A DNA stretch of 64,000 nucleotides from Deltaproteobacteria bacterium (GTDB lineage Bacteria; Desulfobacterota; DSM-4660; Desulfatiglandales; Desulfatiglandaceae). The position numbers and the translations under genes were made by a program. The stretch is taken from positions 1 through 64,000 of the forward strand of contig JAFDIV010000022.1 in the NCBI GenBank assembly GCA_019307815.1, written 5' to 3'. The notes below the pieces were generated by a model. That model was not told the origin of the DNA and did no database searches. It saw only the letters and a program-made list of their open reading frames with translations. Positions within the stretch are counted from its first letter, which is position 1. The number at the start of each line of letters is the position of its first letter. Positions 50,219 to 59,738 of the stretch are shown one piece after another.

Positions 50219-51430
50219 ATGAAGAGGATATTGACCATTTTTTTATCCCTCATGATGTTGCCTTTTTGCGTGTGCTCGTATGCTTTGGCAGGCGACATGA
50301 CCAAGGAAGAACTCATTAAAGAATTAAAGATTATGAAAGAGCGAATAAGGCTTCTTGAACAACGAATACAACAACTGGAAGGTCCAGTGGGCAAAAGCGT
50401 GGAGCCTACAAAGGATTTGGCTGAACGGGTTCAGGAGATAGAGAGAAAGATCAAGCAAGGAGCAATTCCAGCCGAGTGGGTAAAAAGGCTTAATTTCAGC
50501 GGGACAATAGAAGTGGAAGCAAACTATGAAAAAATGGACTACGATGACCCTGGCACAAAAGACACGGAGTCAAGTGATATAGTGTTGGCGACTGCAGAGC
50601 TTGATGTGGATGCAGATATTGCCAAACATGTCCAAGGCCACATTGCTTTTTTGTGGGAAGAGGACGAAACAGAGCCAGTGGATATAGATGAGGGCTTCAT
50701 AACAATTGATATGGGAAATATACTACCATTGTATGTTGCTGGAGGTAAAATGTATGTCCCATTTGGATACTATGAGAGTCATTTTATAAGTGATCCTATA
50801 ACAAATACCATTGGAGAAACCAACCAAAGCGCAATCAAATTGGGGTTCTCAAACGACTGGATTGAGATCTGTGGAGCCTTTTTTAATGGAGATGTGGATG
50901 AAACCGGTGATGATGATCAGATTGACGGTTTTGCGGGCAGCATAAAGTGGAGTGCGCCTGAAGGGATGTTTCCTGATTTGGGTATAGTCGCGGGGCTGTC
51001 CTACATATCAAATATTGGGGATAGCGATGGCCTAGAAGAGGAGTTGCCAAGCTCTATCCGGCGGCATGTGGAGGGGTTGGGCGCCTTTTTGAGCCTTAGC
51101 CTGAAAGAGAAATATTTTGTTGAAATGGAATATATTGGGGCAATGGACAAATTTGGTGCCGGTGAACTGAGTTTTGACGGAGGAAAGAGAGCAAAGCCAC
51201 AGGCATGGAATGTGGAATTTGCCTTTGCCCCTATTAAGAAGCTGGAGCTTGCCCTAAGATACGAGGGAAGCAATGACCTAGGAGATTACGAGCCTGAGCT
51301 ACAATGCGGTCTGGCTATTATTTATAGCCTTTTTGAGAATACGTCGTTGAGTGTTGAATATCTGCATGGTAAGTTCGAAAATGATGATAAGAGGGATCTA
51401 GTGACAGGGCAGCTCGCAATTGAATTTTAG
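50219..51430 (+). CDS. LbtU-like outer-membrane porin
   Basis: The 403-residue protein has a signal peptide (1-24), a coiled coil (about 27-60, with a LIKELKIMKERIRLLEQRIQ pattern) and a beta barrel with repeated aromatic/acidic strands. It ends with Phe (GQLAIEF), typical of outer-membrane proteins. It resembles LbtU siderophore porins; here it may let the metal substrate across the outer membrane. The ATG at 50219 follows AGGAGGA. Confidence 0.8.
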   Translation: MKRILTIFLSLMMLPFCVCSYALAGDMTKEELIKELKIMKERIRLLEQRIQQLEGPVGKSVEPTKDLAERVQEIERKIKQGAIPAEWVKRLNFSGTIEVEANYEKMDYDDPGTKDTESSDIVLATAELDVDADIAKHVQGHIAFLWEEDETEPVDIDEGFITIDMGNILPLYVAGGKMYVPFGYYESHFISDPITNTIGETNQSAIKLGFSNDWIEICGAFFNGDVDETGDDDQIDGFAGSIKWSAPEGMFPDLGIVAGLSYISNIGDSDGLEEELPSSIRRHVEGLGAFLSLSLKEKYFVEMEYIGAMDKFGAGELSFDGGKRAKPQAWNVEFAFAPIKKLELALRYEGSNDLGDYEPELQCGLAIIYSLFENTSLSVEYLHGKFENDDKRDLVTGQLAIEF

Positions 51431-51467
51431 TCCGCCCATCCCTTTGTTTTTTCAACCCAGGTGAAAT

Positions 51468-51520
51468 CGCCATCATCCCTACCTTTGAGACTAGGGAACA
51501 TGGCGATTTTGTTTTATGTA
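51468..51520 (+). terminator. intrinsic terminator of the metal-transport cluster
   Basis: AAATCGCCAT pairs with ATGGCGATTT around a long loop, followed by TGTTTT. Confidence 0.65.
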
Positions 51521-51708
51521 CGTGTTTCGCCGCTATCTAAAACAAATCGTTTCCCTCATCTGCATTTACTGGCCTCAATGAGTTAATTCAATGAACTAAT
51601 ATTTTCCAGTTCGTCTTGTCATTTTAATGCTCAAGGTTCGGGGATCAACTCATTGATTGAGGGTAACAAGGAGTTACTGGGGCTGTGGGTTGAGGAGGCC
51701 GAGGGAGC

Positions 51709-51728
51709 CCTGCCTGGCGGCAGACAGG
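51709..51728. repeat. palindromic mini-element, 20 bp, core-genome copy
   Basis: Close to the 21-bp class (2074, 6392) with one base missing. Non-coding. Confidence 0.75.
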
Positions 51729-51804
51729 GCTTCACCTTGGCCCCCTTTTCTCAGAATTCCAGTCTTCACTTTAACACATTGTCCCATTTTTGGGGTCCAC
51801 AGTA

Positions 51805-52347
51805 CTACCAACTAGCTGGATGGTTCACCCACACGACTAAAGTATCCTCTTTGCCAGGATTAGAAAAACGATGGGGTCTAGTTGAACGAAAATAAAAACT
51901 ATCTCCCTCCACTAGGCGATAAGTTTCACCATCAACAACGAGCTCAAGGATTCCTTTTAAAATCAAACCGAATTCTTCCCCTGGATGCTGATATTCTCCC
52001 TCAGAGCTGCCACCAGGATGGATGACTGCCAAGCGAGCGTCCAGCTGTTTCTCTACCCCTTGTGGCACCAAAATTTCTATTCTTGTCTTTGAGCGAAGAA
52101 ATTGCGCATGAATTCTTTCATCTTTGCGAATAACCACCCTATCATTCGATCGTTCCTTAAATAAGTCTATAATGGTTATTCCAAGGCCATTGACAATTTT
52201 TTTTAGCCTAGATATGCCAGGGTCTACTTTTCCGTTTTCTACCATAGACAAATAAGAAATTGAACACCCCACTCGTTCCCCGAGTTCTTTAAGAGATAAC
52301 CCCTTAGCCTTCCGAAAGGACCGAAGTTTAAGACCTATTTGATCCAT
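51805..52347 (-). CDS. XRE-cupin transcriptional regulator
   Basis: The 180-residue protein has a helix-turn-helix (about 5-60: LSLKELGERVGCSISYLSMV) and a C-terminal cupin (about 105-180, HPGEEFGLILKGILELVVDG). Such regulators often sense a small molecule and control a neighbouring catabolic operon. The ATG at 52347 follows GAGGAAAAGG. It is divergent from the 4-hydroxybutyryl-CoA-dehydratase-like operon, which it may regulate. Confidence 0.85.
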   Translation of the reverse strand: MDQIGLKLRSFRKAKGLSLKELGERVGCSISYLSMVENGKVDPGISRLKKIVNGLGITIIDLFKERSNDRVVIRKDERIHAQFLRSKTRIEILVPQGVEKQLDARLAVIHPGGSSEGEYQHPGEEFGLILKGILELVVDGETYRLVEGDSFYFRSTRPHRFSNPGKEDTLVVWVNHPASW

Positions 52348-53218
52348 ATCAGCCTTTTCCTCAAATTTTTTTAATATATTGAATATAATATGTAATTGTA
52401 CTAAAAATATAACTGGTGTCAATTATAAAGGAAAAGCTACAATGTGATGAATCTGTGAGGTTTATCCTAACTGAGGGCTTAATCAAATATGGTAAGCATT
52501 ACAGCTAATTACAATACTATTTTCTAGGGCTTGCTACAAAAAGGACACTTTAATACCTGTCTTATAATATCTCAAAATCAATTTCTCTCCCCAAAAAAAT
52601 TAAAAAAATACTTGACAAATTTTCAGTATTTGATAAAAAAAGTTCAACTCATTAATTTCAGTGGCAAATCCTTTTGAGTAGCGAGTGGATACATTCGAAG
52701 AGGAGGGCATTACTCATATAAGCTATAAAACTTTTTTAGAAGGTTGATAAGGTTTCCCTTATTAAAGATATCCAAGCATATCCCCAATATTATTTTATGT
52801 CGGGAAAAAAAGGTAATAATCTAAATATGGTATATCACCAGGATACTTTCCTCCGATCTCAAAATCTCTCTTCGATCCAACTCTTTGGATTTTCCAAGAA
52901 CCTGAGGATTAAATTTATCTTAAAGTGCCTTTTTGAGACAATTTTTTGTAATGAGCTTGCCGCACTTCCACCTCAACTTGAATCCTGCTTACCTCTACCG
53001 AGATTTTATGTTCTCTGGTTCTTACCCTTAATGTGTGTCTTGGAAAGGCTATGTTATTCCTAAAGAAGTGTTGCAAGAGGTCTTGGTTTTAAGAGCACTG
53101 TATCGCTAATTAAAATAGTCTAATTGTTTTTGATATTAACATTAACCACCCTTATGGCGGTATTTTCACAGGACCAACCAATTACCTTAAATGCAACAGT
53201 TGAGAAAGGAATTTTGTC
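52348..53218. other. AT-rich divergent intergenic region
   Basis: About 870 bp between the divergent regulator and dehydratase genes. A -35 TTGACA (52613-52618) is followed at about 16 bp by a TAAAAA -10-like hexamer. A frame of 88 codons (52797-53063) has no ribosome binding site or recognisable motif. No other signal is supported. Confidence 0.5.
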
Positions 53219-54706
53219 ATGCGAACTCCAGAAGAATACTATTCGGATTTAAAGAAAATGAGAAAAAATATCTATATTGGAGGAGATAAAGTTGGAAGAG
53301 ATGACCCTCGGCTTTCAGGAAATATCAAAGTAATGCAAACAACATTTGAATTAGCGCAAAACCAGGAATGGGAAGATATTATTACTGCGAAATCTTCTAT
53401 AACCGGCCATAAGATCAATAGGTTTACCCACCTTCCGCAACATCCATTTGATCTTATTCAAAAACAAAAAATGATCCGCCTCGCTGCAACTAGAGTAGGC
53501 GGCTGTATTCAAAGATGTATGGGCCAGGATGCTCTTGTCGCTCTTTCGGTCGCAACTAAAGAAATAGATGAAGAGTTAGGCACAGAATATCATCAAAGGT
53601 TTTTGGCTTATCTAGAGGAGTACCAACAGAAGGATTGGGCTGCCGCTTGTTGCCAGACAGATAGTAAAGGAGACCGAATTAAGAGACCTTACCAACAGGA
53701 AAATTCAGAGGCCTATGTCCATATCGTTGAGGAAAAAAGTGAGGGGATCATAGTTAGCGGCTTAAAAATTTCTATAACGATGGCTGCTGTTGCTGATGAA
53801 CTCTTAGTCGTTCCCACCCGCGCACTTACCGAAAAGGACAGGGACTTTGCTGTAGCCTTTGCTATACCGGCAGACTGGGAGAATATTCGGTTAGTCACCC
53901 GTCCAGTTTGGTTGAGAAAGAGGAAAAAATTTAGATGTCCTTACACGGAAATGGGAGTTTCGGAATCGGTAGTTGTATTTGACAATACATTCATACCAAA
54001 GGAAAGAGTGTTTATGTGTGGAGAATGGCAGTTTGGGAGAAGGCTCGCCCTCCTCTTTGCCGACTCCCACAGGTTCAGCTATACGGGATGCAAACCGGCC
54101 GTTTCAGATATATTGTGTGGAGCTGCAGCACTAGTAGCAGAGGCAAATAACATTCACCATTCCTCTCATGTTATGGAAAAATTATCAGAAATTGCGGGCA
54201 CTGGAGAATTGGCCTTCGCTGCAGGCATAGCAGCTGCCTTATATGGAGAAAAGACTTCCTCGGGAACATTCATCCCGAATGTTATATACGCTAACGTCGG
54301 TAGGAGATTAATGGGAGAATTCATTTACCATGAGTTCAATATTTTGACCGAGCTAGCTGGGGGCCTATCCGTTACTTTACCATTTGAAGAAGAATTCCTC
54401 TCAGAAGAAACCAGAAAAGATATGGAGAAATTGATGAAAAGGAATTCGGACATCTCGTATGAGGAAGCCTGTCATATATGGCGGTTTGTCGAAAGTCTCG
54501 CTGCTTCACCTATGACATCTTGGTACCAAATTGCTGGGGTACATGGAGGGGGATCACCAATAATGGAAACAATAACCCTAAACGCAGAGATTGACCATGA
54601 AGCTAAGAAGAATATTGCTCGGTATTTAGCCGGCATAAACAAAGAACTGGATCAGAGCAAGGAGCTCTGGAGAAAACCAGCCAATTTAACAATTGATCAA
54701 AGATAA
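53219..54706 (+). CDS. 4-hydroxybutyryl-CoA dehydratase-family radical dehydratase
   Basis: The 495-residue protein belongs to the HpaB/4-hydroxybutyryl-CoA dehydratase flavoprotein superfamily. Its [4Fe-4S] ligands match those of the clostridial dehydratase by spacing: Cys96 and Cys100 (GGCIQRCMG), His284 and Cys291 (HRFSYTGCK). The Tyr-x-x-Cys-Lys pattern near the active site (Tyr288, Lys292) is kept too. These residues are absent from oxygen-dependent HpaB monooxygenases, so it is likely an oxygen-sensitive dehydratase acting on a CoA thioester. The start is ATG 53219. The substrate is unknown; the downstream transporter and ligase suggest an imported organic acid. Confidence 0.85.
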   Translation: MRTPEEYYSDLKKMRKNIYIGGDKVGRDDPRLSGNIKVMQTTFELAQNQEWEDIITAKSSITGHKINRFTHLPQHPFDLIQKQKMIRLAATRVGGCIQRCMGQDALVALSVATKEIDEELGTEYHQRFLAYLEEYQQKDWAAACCQTDSKGDRIKRPYQQENSEAYVHIVEEKSEGIIVSGLKISITMAAVADELLVVPTRALTEKDRDFAVAFAIPADWENIRLVTRPVWLRKRKKFRCPYTEMGVSESVVVFDNTFIPKERVFMCGEWQFGRRLALLFADSHRFSYTGCKPAVSDILCGAAALVAEANNIHHSSHVMEKLSEIAGTGELAFAAGIAAALYGEKTSSGTFIPNVIYANVGRRLMGEFIYHEFNILTELAGGLSVTLPFEEEFLSEETRKDMEKLMKRNSDISYEEACHIWRFVESLAASPMTSWYQIAGVHGGGSPIMETITLNAEIDHEAKKNIARYLAGINKELDQSKELWRKPANLTIDQR

Positions 54707-55113
54707 GAACTTGAGAAAATAGATTGCCATTTATTCCCATAATAAAAACACATAAAACAAATAAAGTTATTATTTTAGTTTGGTTAATCGAGAAATTAAG
54801 CGCAAACTCTGAAATGCCCAATCGAAAGGACTGTCTTTGGGGGACAAACTCAAAATCTTTACAAAGTACTCCTTGGAATTTCAGTTTACGAGAATCCTAT
54901 TTATCTTTTACCAAATACCTTCTTATCCAGGTTCAAGTGGGAGATTGGAGAAGATTATGGGTATTACTTGAGTATTTCGCCGAAATAGTGGGTGTAAAGA
55001 TAGGCCTTCAAATATTTGAAAACGAGGAAGTAATGATTGTCATGGATATTGAACAAACCCTGTTTCATTTTTTAATGACCTAAACACAGATAGCTTTTTT
55101 GATGGGAGAAGTC
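54707..55113. other. intergenic gap with a doubtful open frame
   Basis: A frame from ATG 54814 to 55083 (89 codons, MPNRKDCLWGTNSK...) is AT-rich, lacks a ribosome binding site and matches nothing I know. It could be a small gene. Nothing else is seen. Confidence 0.3.
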
Positions 55114-55626
55114 ATGGCAAGAAAGACGTCTAGAGGTGAATTGTTAAATCAAATCGAAAAAACAGCACATGATTATGAGAAGGAATTTCATGGTTGTTCG
55201 AGGTGCGTATTTAAAGCTCTTCAGGATTATTTAGATCTGGGAGATATAGTAGTGTTAAAGGCATCGACACCCCTGGCTGCGGGAATTGCCATGCGTGGAG
55301 AAACGTGTGGAGCTATGGTTGCTGGATTATTGGCAGTTGGTATCATCACTGCAAATGATGACTTTAAAGATCCAAGCGCTTTAACTAATTCACTGGCTGC
55401 AGGATTTAGGGTGGCAAAGAGATTTGAAAAGGAATTTGGTACTACAAATTGTACTGAAATCCAGAGGGATAAACTGGGTCGATTTTATAATCTTGCTGAC
55501 CCTGAAGAATACGAGGCATTTATTAAGGCAAATGGTTACGTAGAATGTCCCAAGGTTGTTGGAAAAGTTGCCCGAATAACCGCCGAATTTATATTCGACT
55601 ATTTGGATAGGAAAGATTCAAGATGA
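55114..55626 (+). CDS. C_GCAxxG_C_C family protein
   Basis: The 170-residue protein has a cysteine pattern of this redox-associated family: GCSRC near residue 28, GETCGAMVAGLLAVG near 67, then two single cysteines (TNCTE near 121, VECPKVVG near 150). Such proteins occur in anaerobes, often with redox enzymes. The ATG at 55114 follows GGGAGAAG, and the upstream in-frame starts are less likely. Its TGA overlaps the start of the SDR gene by 4 bp (ATGA). Confidence 0.85.
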   Translation: MARKTSRGELLNQIEKTAHDYEKEFHGCSRCVFKALQDYLDLGDIVVLKASTPLAAGIAMRGETCGAMVAGLLAVGIITANDDFKDPSALTNSLAAGFRVAKRFEKEFGTTNCTEIQRDKLGRFYNLADPEEYEAFIKANGYVECPKVVGKVARITAEFIFDYLDRKDSR

Positions 55627-56387
55627 GGCTATTTGATTTCAAAGATAAGATAGTTGTTGTGACGGGAGGAAGTAGAGGAATCGGCAGAGCTATCGCTTTG
55701 GCCTTTGGAGAAGCAGGAGCCAAGGTTGTTGTAGCGGCAAGAAAGATTGATCTTTTGAAAGAGGTTGTAAATGACATCAAAGCAAAAGGCGGAGATGGAT
55801 TTTATGTCAAATGCGACCTAGGCAGAGATGAGGATATATATAATCTTGTGGAGCAAACCTTAAATAAATATAACGGGTTGGACATTTTAGTTAATAATGC
55901 TGGCATTAGCCCTTTTGTAAAAAAATCTGAGGAAGTCACAAAGGAAATGTGGGAAGAAGTCATCCAAGTTAACTTACTAGCACCATTTTTACTGTGCCGT
56001 GAAGCAGCTAAGATTATGATGAAGCAAAATTGGGGTCGTATCATTAATATTGCCTCAGTTGGTGGAATAATTGCTTTACCCCGGCAAATAGCTTACTGCG
56101 CCACAAAGGGAGCCCTCATTCAGATGACCAAGGTTCTCGCCATTGAGTGGGCCGCGAAATATAACATCACTGTTAATGCAATAGCCCCCGGCTATATCAC
56201 TACTGAATTAACCGCTGGAATGCGAGCATCAGAAAAAATCTCAAAAAATTTACTCCAGAGGAATCCTGCTGGACGTTTTGGCGAAGCAGATGAGGTTGTA
56301 AGCGCTGCCCTTTATTTTGCATCAGAATCTGCTAGCTTCACAACGGGGGCGGTCCTTGTTGTAGATGGGGGAATGTTAGCATCTTGA
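55623..56387 (+). CDS. short-chain dehydrogenase/reductase
   Basis: The 254-residue SDR has the dinucleotide motif VTGGSRGIGRAIALAFG, the NNAGIS motif and the catalytic Ser-Tyr-Lys (S-V-G-G..., YCATKGA). The end ASFTTGAVLVVDGGM is typical of FabG-like enzymes. Placed between the dehydratase and the transporter, it may oxidise or reduce a hydroxyacyl-CoA intermediate. The exact substrate is unknown. Confidence 0.9.
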   Translation: MRLFDFKDKIVVVTGGSRGIGRAIALAFGEAGAKVVVAARKIDLLKEVVNDIKAKGGDGFYVKCDLGRDEDIYNLVEQTLNKYNGLDILVNNAGISPFVKKSEEVTKEMWEEVIQVNLLAPFLLCREAAKIMMKQNWGRIINIASVGGIIALPRQIAYCATKGALIQMTKVLAIEWAAKYNITVNAIAPGYITTELTAGMRASEKISKNLLQRNPAGRFGEADEVVSAALYFASESASFTTGAVLVVDGGMLAS

Positions 56388-56523
56388 TCATATCTTTAAG
56401 GCTGGGTTGGTTCAACATACCCCCGGGTATAAACAAAGAAAGGGGGTGAGGAAAGCCTGTGGTAGGTTGCAATGGATAGAAGAGCCACGAAAGATAACCG
56501 AGTAGATATAGAGGAGGATGGCA

Positions 56524-57777
56524 ATGAAAAAGATGACAAAAATTTTAATTCTCAGTTTTTTTGGGATATTTTTTGTGTTTTCTACGGCATATGCCTCTGG
56601 GCTCCCAAAGGTTATCAAAATAGGGGGGCAAGGTATACTTTCTGGAAGTAAGGCAGATTATGGTCATCAAATGATAATGGGTGCTCAGCTGGCTGTCCAG
56701 GAGATAAACAATTCAGGTGGAATATTAGGTCGCAAAGTTGAAATGAAGTTTATGGATTCCGAATTGAAGCCATCTGTAGCCACTAAAAATGCTCGGTACC
56801 TTGTCAAGGAATGGGGGGCTAATTTTCTTTTCGGAATTGACTCAAGTGGAGTCTCCATGGCTCTAGCTCCAATAATGCCGGAGCTGGACCGAATCCTTAT
56901 TGTTTGTCATGGCGCGACACACAAACTCAATGAACAACTTATCTATAAAAAGGGTTTTCGGAATACGTTTAGAATCAGTGTGCCCACATATCAGGATGGA
57001 ATTCTTCCGGCCTTAGTGTTCAAAGACCGTTCGGACATTAAAACAATTGCCAGTTTGGCGGCTGCTTACAGCTATGGCTATGATTCTTGGGATATGTTTG
57101 AGAAAACCTTAAAGAAGTATCGCCCGGATATAAAGGTAGTAGCAAAGACTGAAGCCCCATTCCTTCATATGGATTTTACCCCGCAGCTTAATGCTCTCAT
57201 GGCAGCAAAACCCAATCTTATTTTGGCTACGCCTTGGGGAGGTGAAGGATTGATGATGTTGAAGCAGGCCATTTATTTAGGCCTTTTTAAACAACCATGG
57301 TTTAAGGTGTGGTTTCAATGTATGGGAGGATCAATTGATATGGCAGAAGGCCTAACACCTGATGTCAAGGCGGGAAATTTCCATGGGAAGTTATGGGCAA
57401 CTGCCCGTTACCTGTGGAATTGGCCAAGTACTCCCAGAAACAAGGCCTTTGTTGCAAAGTTCAGGGAAAAATTTGGGCGCTTTCCAAATTATTCGGCTGC
57501 AAATGTCTACACTGCGATTTATGCGTTTAAAAAAGCTGTAGAAAAAACAAAAAGTTTAGATACTCAGAAATTGATAAAGGCTTTGGAAGGCATGAAGGTT
57601 CAAGCTCCTGATGGGGAAAGATGGATTAGACCTGTGGACCATCAGGCCTGTTACACTGTGCCAGCTGGAAGATACGTCTATGATAAGTCGGTATGTCCTA
57701 ATGCTTACCTTAGCGATTTGGTTATAATACCATGGCAAAAATATTTCCGTAACCCGCCAGATTACCAATTACCATGA
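56524..57777 (+). CDS. branched-chain amino acid-type ABC transporter substrate-binding protein
   Basis: The 417-residue type I periplasmic binding protein has a signal peptide (1-24) and the family opening KIGGQGILSGSKADYGHQMI. LivJ-like proteins also carry aromatic acids and other organic acids. ATG 56524 is chosen because GAGGAGG overlaps an earlier ATG. Permeases and ATPases follow, after a hairpin at 57797. Confidence 0.9.
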   Translation: MKKMTKILILSFFGIFFVFSTAYASGLPKVIKIGGQGILSGSKADYGHQMIMGAQLAVQEINNSGGILGRKVEMKFMDSELKPSVATKNARYLVKEWGANFLFGIDSSGVSMALAPIMPELDRILIVCHGATHKLNEQLIYKKGFRNTFRISVPTYQDGILPALVFKDRSDIKTIASLAAAYSYGYDSWDMFEKTLKKYRPDIKVVAKTEAPFLHMDFTPQLNALMAAKPNLILATPWGGEGLMMLKQAIYLGLFKQPWFKVWFQCMGGSIDMAEGLTPDVKAGNFHGKLWATARYLWNWPSTPRNKAFVAKFREKFGRFPNYSAANVYTAIYAFKKAVEKTKSLDTQKLIKALEGMKVQAPDGERWIRPVDHQACYTVPAGRYVYDKSVCPNAYLSDLVIIPWQKYFRNPPDYQLP

Positions 57778-57796
57778 AATTGTGCTGTACTGTAAT

Positions 57797-57828
57797 AGAG
57801 TGGGCCCTAGTCCATCAGGACCCACTCT
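57797..57828 (+). other. hairpin between binding-protein and permease genes
   Basis: AGAGTGGG/CCCACTCT stem extended by CCT/AGG, loop of about 8. No T tract, so it probably stabilises the upstream message or gives partial attenuation, as is common between liv genes. Confidence 0.5.
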
Positions 57829-57869
57829 AAACTCCTAATCAAACGAAAGCTCCAAATGTGGAGCACGAC

Positions 57870-58733
57870 ATGAGTAACTTCATCTTTCAAGCACTGAACG
57901 GTATCAGTTCAGCAATGTTCTTGTGGCTAATTGCTGCAGGCCTTACCGTGGCCTTTGGGGTATGCGGTATATTAAATGTGGCTCATGGCTCCTTGTATAT
58001 GGTTGGTGCGTATTTTGCGTTTACCTTTTTTCAGATGTTAGGAATCAATTTTTGGCTTTCTATCATCCTGGCCCTGATTGGCGTTGGCATTATAGGCTTT
58101 TTAATGGAAAGATTTTTTTTCCGAAGGATTTATAACCAGCCAATCGAATTCCAGCTTATTCTTACCTTTGCCTTCATCCTAATTTTTGACAACTTAACGA
58201 AAATTGTTTGGGGCACTATGCTTATTATTCCCAATATGCCACATTTTTTTCAAGGGGCAGTCTCTGTTGTCGGGCGCCCTTTCCCGATCTATAATCTTTT
58301 TATTATCTTCGCTGGAATTGCTGTTGGTGTATTTCTGTGGGCCATTTTAAATAAAACATGGTGGGGGAAAAAATTAAAGGCGGCTGCTTCAGATCGAGAT
58401 ATGGCCAATGCGATTGGCATAAACATCCCCATTCTATTTACAATGGCTTTTATATTTGCTGCTCTTCTCGCTGCTTTAGGTGGCGCCTTAAGTACGCCAA
58501 TTAGGGTATGCGATTCAGGAGTAGGCGGTGCAGTAATAATACCTGCGTTTGTTGTTACTGTTATAGGGGGTTTGGGGAGCTTGCGGGGTGCTTTTGTAGG
58601 TGCCTTAATTATTGGGGTTGTTAGTTCGATCTGCACCCTTTATCTTCCATTTATCGAGCTCTTTGTATTGTATTTGATAATGGCTGTGGTCTTGATTATC
58701 CGGCCTCAGGGGATATTTGGGGAAAAAAGATGA
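57870..58733 (+). CDS. branched-chain amino acid-type ABC permease (LivH-like)
   Basis: The 287-residue membrane protein has about eight helices and the family segments AAGLTVAFGVCGILNVAHGS and FVVTVIGGLGSLRGAFVGAL. ATG 57870 follows GTGGAG; a GTG 12 bp earlier is an alternative. It overlaps LivM by 4 bp (ATGA). Confidence 0.9.
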   Translation: MSNFIFQALNGISSAMFLWLIAAGLTVAFGVCGILNVAHGSLYMVGAYFAFTFFQMLGINFWLSIILALIGVGIIGFLMERFFFRRIYNQPIEFQLILTFAFILIFDNLTKIVWGTMLIIPNMPHFFQGAVSVVGRPFPIYNLFIIFAGIAVGVFLWAILNKTWWGKKLKAAASDRDMANAIGINIPILFTMAFIFAALLAALGGALSTPIRVCDSGVGGAVIIPAFVVTVIGGLGSLRGAFVGALIIGVVSSICTLYLPFIELFVLYLIMAVVLIIRPQGIFGEKR

Positions 58734-59719
58734 ACAGCGCTCGAAATATTTCTACTACACTGGGCTTAGGAAACTCCAAGTTTGGCCTTATTTGCTTAAG
58801 CAGCTTTATCATTTTCCTCCTTCTCCTCCCTTTGTTCTCAAGTGATTATCTTTTATACGTAGTAATGCGTATAGCAATTCTTTGTCTCCTTTCATATAGC
58901 TTGAATCTCCTTCTTGGATATACAGGTCTTCTTTCCTTTGGACAGGCTGGCTTTTATGCTTGCGGTGCTTATGCGTGTGGCAAGATCTTACTAGGTGGAG
59001 CTTCTCTCTTACCTGGGATTTTTATAGCTATGGTTGTCGGCGGTATTGTCGCAATAATTCTAGGATATTTTTGTGTAAGGCATACAGCTATTTATTTTGC
59101 AATGCTTACCCTTGCTTTTGGCATGATGATTTTTTCTTTGGCCGAAAAGTGGATAAAGTTTACTGGAGGAGATGATGGATTAGTTGGTATCCCGAGAGCA
59201 AATTTAAGTTTTTTTCATATCTTTAGCGTGGAAATGAATAAGGTTCCTGCCTATTATTATTTTGTTATCATCATTTCACTGGTCGCTATATACCTGCTTT
59301 ACCGAATCATCCATTCTCCTTTAGGACTAATTTTTCAGGGAATCCGTGACAGTGAAAAGAGAATTGCCTTTATTGGGATCTCAGTAAAAAAAAGCCGCCT
59401 CGCTTGTTTTACGATCGCCGGTATATATGCAAGCCTTGCAGGAGCCCTCTTTGCCCCTTTAGAACAGACTGTAACACCAACTGTTGCCCATTGGGTTACC
59501 TCAATGGATCCTATTATCGCCACCCTCTTGGGAGGCATGTACAGTTTTACTGGCCCGGTTGTAGGTTCAGTGATCTATTTTTTGGTTAAAGACATCATAG
59601 TACGAATTACCATGAGCTGGATGCTTATTTTGGGTATTATTATTGTTATTCTGGTGCTAGCCTTCCGTGGAGGAATAATGGGTTTTCTTCATCTTTGGCT
59701 ATTTCATCGGTGGAAATGA
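58730..59719 (+). CDS. branched-chain amino acid-type ABC permease (LivM-like)
   Basis: The 329-residue membrane protein has the LivM pattern LLGYTGLLSFGQAGFYACGA and GGMYSFTGPVVGSVIYFLVKD. Eight to ten helices are predicted. It ends 20 bp before LivG, in the same operon. Confidence 0.9.
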   Translation: MNSARNISTTLGLGNSKFGLICLSSFIIFLLLLPLFSSDYLLYVVMRIAILCLLSYSLNLLLGYTGLLSFGQAGFYACGAYACGKILLGGASLLPGIFIAMVVGGIVAIILGYFCVRHTAIYFAMLTLAFGMMIFSLAEKWIKFTGGDDGLVGIPRANLSFFHIFSVEMNKVPAYYYFVIIISLVAIYLLYRIIHSPLGLIFQGIRDSEKRIAFIGISVKKSRLACFTIAGIYASLAGALFAPLEQTVTPTVAHWVTSMDPIIATLLGGMYSFTGPVVGSVIYFLVKDIIVRITMSWMLILGIIIVILVLAFRGGIMGFLHLWLFHRWK

Positions 59720-59738
59720 CAGTTATAGAGGACCGCAG

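Larger units (their letters stand above)
51431..51804. other. intergenic region with terminator and palindromic mini-element
   Basis: Contains the terminator 51468-51520 and the mini-element at 51709-51728. No gene is seen. It separates the porin from the convergent XRE-cupin gene. Confidence 0.5.

Noticed and set aside
52797..53063. 88-codon open frame in the AT-rich divergent region
   Set aside because: No ribosome binding site, poor composition and no motif; better explained as chance in AT-rich DNA.
53219..54706. 4-hydroxyphenylacetate 3-monooxygenase (HpaB)
   Set aside because: Same superfamily, but the four Fe-S ligands and adjacent Tyr and Lys fit the oxygen-sensitive dehydratase branch.
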